Part shown: positions 60,800-64,000 of the stretch, one piece after another
Numbering within the stretch: the first letter of the stretch is position 1
Layout: each line of letters starts with the position of its first letter
From: UBA1930 sp943371535
GTDB taxonomy: Bacteria > Bacteroidota > Bacteroidia > Chitinophagales > Chitinophagaceae
Direction of reading: 5' to 3'
Assembly (NCBI GenBank): GCA_943371535.1
Contig: CALRVE020000009.1
Coordinates: 35,415-99,414, forward strand
Length of the DNA stretch: 64,000 nucleotides
The notes under the pieces: model-generated
What the model was told of the DNA's origin: nothing
Seen by the model: only the letters and a program-made list of their open reading frames with translations
The model's database searches: none
Program-made: the position numbers and the translations under genes

Positions 60800-61591
60800 A
60801 TGAAAAAAATATTTATTTCACTCACTTGCTTGGTTTCTTGGGTTACATTAACCTCAGGAGATAGCTTTTGCGGTATTAGAAATTATTCGTTTGAAGATGG
60901 AGAAAATATCACCTTCAAAGTATTTTACAATGCTTTAGGTTTATATGTAGATGCTGGCTCAGCAAACTTTACAGTTACACAAGAAAACTTAGGCAACAAA
61001 CCTGTATACCATATTGTAGGTACAGGAACCTCTAACACAAGCTATGATTGGATTTTTAAAGTACGAGATAGATATGAAACTTATATAGATACTGCCAATC
61101 TTCAGCCCTTGAAGTTTATTAGAAATGTAAATGAAGGCGGACATAAAATTTATGAAAACATCACTTTTAATCAACAAACCAATTCGGCTATTACTACAAA
61201 AGGTATTTACAAAGTTCCCAATTGTGTACAAGATGTTTTAAGTGCAATTTATTATGCTAGAAACATTGATTTCAATAAATATAAAGAGGGAGATAAGATT
61301 CCTTTCGATATGTTTTTAGATAACGAAGTCTTTAGTTTATATATCAAATATTTAGGTAAAGAAACTGTGAAAACAAGATATGGTAAGTTTAAGGCCATTA
61401 AGTTTAAACCCTTATTGGTAAAGGGAACTATTTTTGATGGTGGCGAAAAAATGACTGTTTGGGTAAGCGATGATGCCAACCATATTCCTTTAAGAATTGA
61501 AAGTCCCATTGTTGTTGGAAGCGTAAAAGTAGATATGATGATGTATAAAAATCTTCGCTATCCATTATCTTCAATGATTAGTTATAGATAA
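60800..61591 (+). CDS. DUF3108 secreted protein
   Basis: The protein has 263 residues with a signal peptide (MKKIFISLTCLVSWVTLTSGDSFCG, cleavage about residue 20). The DUF3108 pattern is visible: FEDGENITFKVFYNALGLYVDAGSANFTV, YHIVGTGTSNTSYDWIFKVRDRYETYIDT, LQPLKFIRNVNEGGHKIYENITFN, VQDVLSAIYYARN and VWVSDDANHIPLRIESPIVVGSV. The family folds as a beta-barrel-like periplasmic protein; its molecular role is not established. A short inverted repeat, CTGTTA...TAACAG (near 60767-60784), lies just before it. It is followed by the esterase gene with a 23-bp gap on the same strand, probably an operon. Confidence 0.86.
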   Translation: MKKIFISLTCLVSWVTLTSGDSFCGIRNYSFEDGENITFKVFYNALGLYVDAGSANFTVTQENLGNKPVYHIVGTGTSNTSYDWIFKVRDRYETYIDTANLQPLKFIRNVNEGGHKIYENITFNQQTNSAITTKGIYKVPNCVQDVLSAIYYARNIDFNKYKEGDKIPFDMFLDNEVFSLYIKYLGKETVKTRYGKFKAIKFKPLLVKGTIFDGGEKMTVWVSDDANHIPLRIESPIVVGSVKVDMMMYKNLRYPLSSMISYR

Positions 61592-61614
61592 ATAAAACCA
61601 ATTCTATTGTTTAC

Positions 61615-62442
61615 ATGAAAAAAATATGTACACTTTTAGTTGCCACTTGTATGGCAACTTTTTCTTTTGCAACTGTTGATACCGTTTTTATTTTCAGCAA
61701 ATCCATGCAAAAAGAAATTAAAACAGTTGTTATAAAACCCGATAATTACAAAAAAAATAAACTTAAATTTCCTGTAGTGTATTTATTACATGGGGCAATG
61801 GGTGTTTCTACTAATTGGATTAAAAAAGTGCCTCAATTACAAGAGATGGCTAATGAACATCAACTACTCATTGTTTGTCCTGATGGTTCTGTAAATAGTT
61901 GGTATTTTGATAGCCCTGTTGATAGCAGTTACAAATACGAAACACATGTAAGTACAGAAGTACCCGCATTTATAGATGCCAACTATAAAACAATTGCCAA
62001 CAGAAATTTTAGAGCAATTACTGGCTTAAGTATGGGTGGTCATGGAGCTATGTTTATTGCTTTCCGTCATGCAGAAACTTTTAGTGCATGTGGTAGTATG
62101 AGTGGGGCTTTGGCTGTAAACTATATTAAACGTGGCTATGATATTCAAAAAAGACTCGGCGATACCATTCTGAATAAACAATACTATGAAGATTGGAGTG
62201 TATTAAAAGTAATAGAAGAATATCCAAAAGATTCTTTAGCAATTATAGTAGATTGTGGATTACAAGATTTCATTTATCAAATGAGCAAAGCAGCACATGA
62301 AAAATTAGTTCAACTAAAAATTCCTCACGATTATATAGAACGCCCGGGTAAACACGATTGGCCATATTGGGCAAATGCAGTGAGGTATCAATTGGTGTTT
62401 TTTAAAGAGCATTTTAAAAGGAAAACCAACTTATCAAACTAA
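61615..62442 (+). CDS. secreted esterase (esterase D / S-formylglutathione-hydrolase-like alpha/beta hydrolase)
   Basis: The protein has 275 residues with a signal peptide (about 1-20, ending SFATVD). The alpha/beta-hydrolase fold shows FPVVYLLHGAMGVSTNWIKK with the oxyanion region, ITGLSMGGHGAMFIAFRH with nucleophile Ser139, IVDCGLQDF with the acidic residue, and PGKHDWPYW with the catalytic His. It resembles the PF00756 esterase family (mycolyl-transferase/feruloyl-esterase type). The natural substrate is unknown. A strong terminator follows. Confidence 0.88.
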   Translation: MKKICTLLVATCMATFSFATVDTVFIFSKSMQKEIKTVVIKPDNYKKNKLKFPVVYLLHGAMGVSTNWIKKVPQLQEMANEHQLLIVCPDGSVNSWYFDSPVDSSYKYETHVSTEVPAFIDANYKTIANRNFRAITGLSMGGHGAMFIAFRHAETFSACGSMSGALAVNYIKRGYDIQKRLGDTILNKQYYEDWSVLKVIEEYPKDSLAIIVDCGLQDFIYQMSKAAHEKLVQLKIPHDYIERPGKHDWPYWANAVRYQLVFFKEHFKRKTNLSN

Positions 62443-62471
62443 TCAATTTTATTGTACTAGTAAGAAAAACA

Positions 62472-62502
62472 AACCCCGAAGTTTTTTAAAAGCTTCGGGG
62501 TT
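62472..62502 (+). terminator. terminator of the esterase gene
   Basis: AACCCCGAAG and CTTCGGGGTT form a 10-bp GC-rich stem around an AT loop, followed by a T-run. It lies 30 bp after the stop codon and could serve both strands. Confidence 0.85.
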
Positions 62503-62564
62503 TTTACTAATACTATTTTTTTTGAACAAACATGAATAGCATTAAAACAATACTATTCTACAAT

Positions 62565-63413
62565 TCATTCAGCTTCATTGTTTTGAACAGTTAACAATGG
62601 CACACTACTTCTAAAGGCTAATGTTTTGGTATGATTTACACCAAATAGATTGCTAAATACACCTTCTTGTTGCTTAGGTATTACTACAACTAAATCTACT
62701 TGATTATTTACAACAAAAGCATCTACAGCATCACTAAAATTTGTGTTGTGTTCAAAACGAAACTTTGGATGGTACTCTTTAAACATTTCTTGCAAAGCCA
62801 ATTTTTCTGGCGAAGCTTCAGCAGCTGCAACATCATTGGTAAAATGTAAAATGAAAAAGCTACTAGCTCCTGTTGCTTTAAGCATGTCTTTTAAATCTTT
62901 TTCTGGAGTGGTAGTAGCAACATCTTTAAAATCGCTTACCAAAACAATTTCATTAATACGTTTAAAGTTAGATTCTGTTGGTACAATTAAAACAGGTACA
63001 GGACTGTTTCTAGCCAATTTCACTGAATTGCTAGTGCCAAAAGTTTCTTTTAAAACTCCACCACCAGTAATACCCATTACAATTAATTGAGCTCCGGTTG
63101 ATTCAGTTAAACTTGTAATTGCATCTGGTAATTCGGCATAACTATGATAGCCTTCAATTTCAATGTTGCCAATTACTTTAGATTTTAATACATCGGTAAA
63201 TTCTTTCAATTTAACTGCACTTTCTTGGCGAAAAGGTTCGCTAGTAATAGTTTGCTGATAACCTGTCATTGAATTTGAAGTACTTGCTACTTCATATGTA
63301 TGATACACGACAATTTTTTTTGCTCCAATTTGAAAAGCCAAATCCACTGCATATAAACCAGCATTGGTTGCAGTTTCAGAAAAATCAGATGGGAGTAAAA
63401 TAGTTTCAATCAT
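62565..63413 (-). CDS. universal stress protein, two UspA domains
   Basis: The protein has 282 residues, two tandem UspA domains. Domain 1 begins METILLPSDFSETATNAGLYAVDLAFQIGAKKIVVYH and has the ATP-type motif LIVMGITGGG ... FGTSNSVKLARNSPVPVLIVP. Domain 2 begins INEIVLVSDFKDVATTTPEKDL and ends VDLVVVIPKQQEGVFSNLFGVNHTKTLAFRSSVPLLTV, with a poorer nucleotide motif. Tandem Usp proteins are common in Bacteroidota stress responses. It is transcribed alone; TATCTTTA on the minus strand (63435-63442) may be its minus-7 element. Confidence 0.92.
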   Translation of the reverse strand: MIETILLPSDFSETATNAGLYAVDLAFQIGAKKIVVYHTYEVASTSNSMTGYQQTITSEPFRQESAVKLKEFTDVLKSKVIGNIEIEGYHSYAELPDAITSLTESTGAQLIVMGITGGGVLKETFGTSNSVKLARNSPVPVLIVPTESNFKRINEIVLVSDFKDVATTTPEKDLKDMLKATGASSFFILHFTNDVAAAEASPEKLALQEMFKEYHPKFRFEHNTNFSDAVDAFVVNNQVDLVVVIPKQQEGVFSNLFGVNHTKTLAFRSSVPLLTVQNNEAE

Positions 63414-63516
63414 AATTGGTGGTTTTTGCGTAAAGATATATTTTGATATTAAAGAAAAAAAGCTTTTTTGGTATTATTTATATACTTCCAAAAATTACAT
63501 GCAGCATGTAAGTTTA

Positions 63517-63999
63517 TTAATCTTGCATATTGGCATATTTCAATTTAAACAATACTCCTAAACCAACAATATCTACATCAATTTTTTGTTTCTTACTATT
63601 TACTAATTGAATAACATGTTCAAATGCTTTTTTACTAAACCCTACATTATTTGTAGTAGTTTGTTTAGTTGTATTTTCTACCAATATACCATAACGGCTA
63701 AATAGTGTAATGAGATCTTGTTTAAAATACCCATTAAGTTGTAGTTGCTCAATTATTTTTTGTTTTGCCAAGCTTACACCCTCAAAATATGCACTATTTA
63801 ATTGTTGTGCTTTATTGCACAGTTCTTCTACGTGGCTTGCTGTAAAAGCATGTAAAATAGTTTCATCTTTTGTTAATTGATAATAATTATTTAAAGCTTC
63901 TAACTTTACTTGAACATTAATCAGTTTAAAATTCTTCAACAGAATTTCTTTCAACCTTTCTTCAATAATCAAGTGATAGATATAAAAATGTTGACTCAA
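63517..63999 (-). CDS. hypothetical protein, possibly truncated at the window edge
   Basis: The frame is 160 residues, beginning at a TTG next to the window edge, so the true N-terminus may lie outside. It is helix-rich and basic (ERLKEILLKNFKLINVQVKLEALNNYY, EELCNKAQQLNSAYFEGVSLAKQKIIEQLQ), ending LVNSKKQKIDVDIVGLGVLFKLKYANM. There is no signal peptide or membrane segment. I do not recognise the family. It is divergent from nothing visible in the window and ends about 100 bp from the universal stress gene. Confidence 0.6.
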   Translation of the reverse strand: MSQHFYIYHLIIEERLKEILLKNFKLINVQVKLEALNNYYQLTKDETILHAFTASHVEELCNKAQQLNSAYFEGVSLAKQKIIEQLQLNGYFKQDLITLFSRYGILVENTTKQTTTNNVGFSKKAFEHVIQLVNSKKQKIDVDIVGLGVLFKLKYANMQD

Positions 64000-64000
64000 T

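Noticed and set aside
1..64000. tRNA, rRNA, CRISPR array or prophage
   Set aside because: I looked through the intergenic sequence for tRNA arms, evenly spaced direct repeats and phage structural genes and found none; the tandem 7-bp arrays lack spacers and are not CRISPR.

Overview
The window comes from an AT-rich member of the Bacteroidota, most likely the Chitinophagaceae or a near relative. The evidence is a carboxy-terminal type IX secretion sorting domain on a giant secreted protein, a GldA-type ABC ATPase, a PorE-like TPR/propeller/OmpA protein, group II geranylgeranylglyceryl-phosphate synthase, DUF6702-type and other Bacteroidota-restricted families, weak Shine-Dalgarno signals, and TAnnTTTG-like minus-7 promoter elements. 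No rRNA, tRNA, CRISPR array or prophage was seen. Most of the window is ordinary chromosome. The unusual material lies in non-coding repeats and in a few odd proteins.

Layout. 1-4.0 kb: pectin-degradation operon (GH105 cut by the window edge, GH28) divergent from a LacI regulator, with a palindromic operator between them. 4.1-6.2 kb: unknown gene and an intact IS256-family element. 6.2-12.7 kb: comM/yifB, folD, queE, a PorE-like envelope protein, dprA. 12.7-15.2 kb: an unknown gene, a UmuD-like protein that has lost its catalytic residues, and umuC, embedded in REP-like palindromes. 15.2-21.6 kb: polysaccharide deacetylase, korA without korB, MmcQ/YjbR protein, nth, a DivIC/FtsB protein, enolase. 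21.7-26.8 kb: gldA-like ATPase, small membrane proteins, an MHS transporter divergent from acs. 26.8-31.6 kb: toxin-antitoxin pair, GNAT enzyme, YcxB-like protein, PhoD-like phosphatase. 32.0-39.1 kb: B12-dependent ribonucleotide reductase, GGGP synthase, M14 peptidase. 39.3-45.6 kb: a frameshifted GxxExxY nuclease-like gene beside a palindromic repeat, then a 1855-residue type IX secreted protein. 45.9-53.8 kb: M1 peptidase, HupE/UreJ, DUF6702-like protein, hemW, a POTRA/barrel protein, ruvC. 54-59.6 kb: two-component system and three secreted proteins of unknown function. 59.7-64 kb: flippase-like membrane protein, DUF3108 protein, esterase, universal stress protein, unknown edge gene.

How the genes fit together. 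GH28 cuts polygalacturonan and GH105 removes unsaturated uronate from the products, under LacI control. The MHS transporter and acs together suggest uptake and activation of a short-chain acid. ComM, DprA, RuvC, Nth and UmuC are DNA-processing and repair functions scattered through the window. Several secreted or outer-membrane proteins imply gliding/type IX-type envelope biology.

The most unusual signals are: four arrays of degenerate 7-bp tandem repeats with different sequences, two lying inside coding regions (queE and gldA) and one spanning a stop and a possible start codon; the UmuD homologue with Ser-to-Ala and Lys-to-Arg changes, whose last residues are encoded by a REP half-site; a GxxExxY (PD-(D/E)XK-like) gene beside one of three related palindromic repeats; and three successive palindromes with 3-bp spacers, containing DnaA-box-like sequences, upstream of nrdJ.
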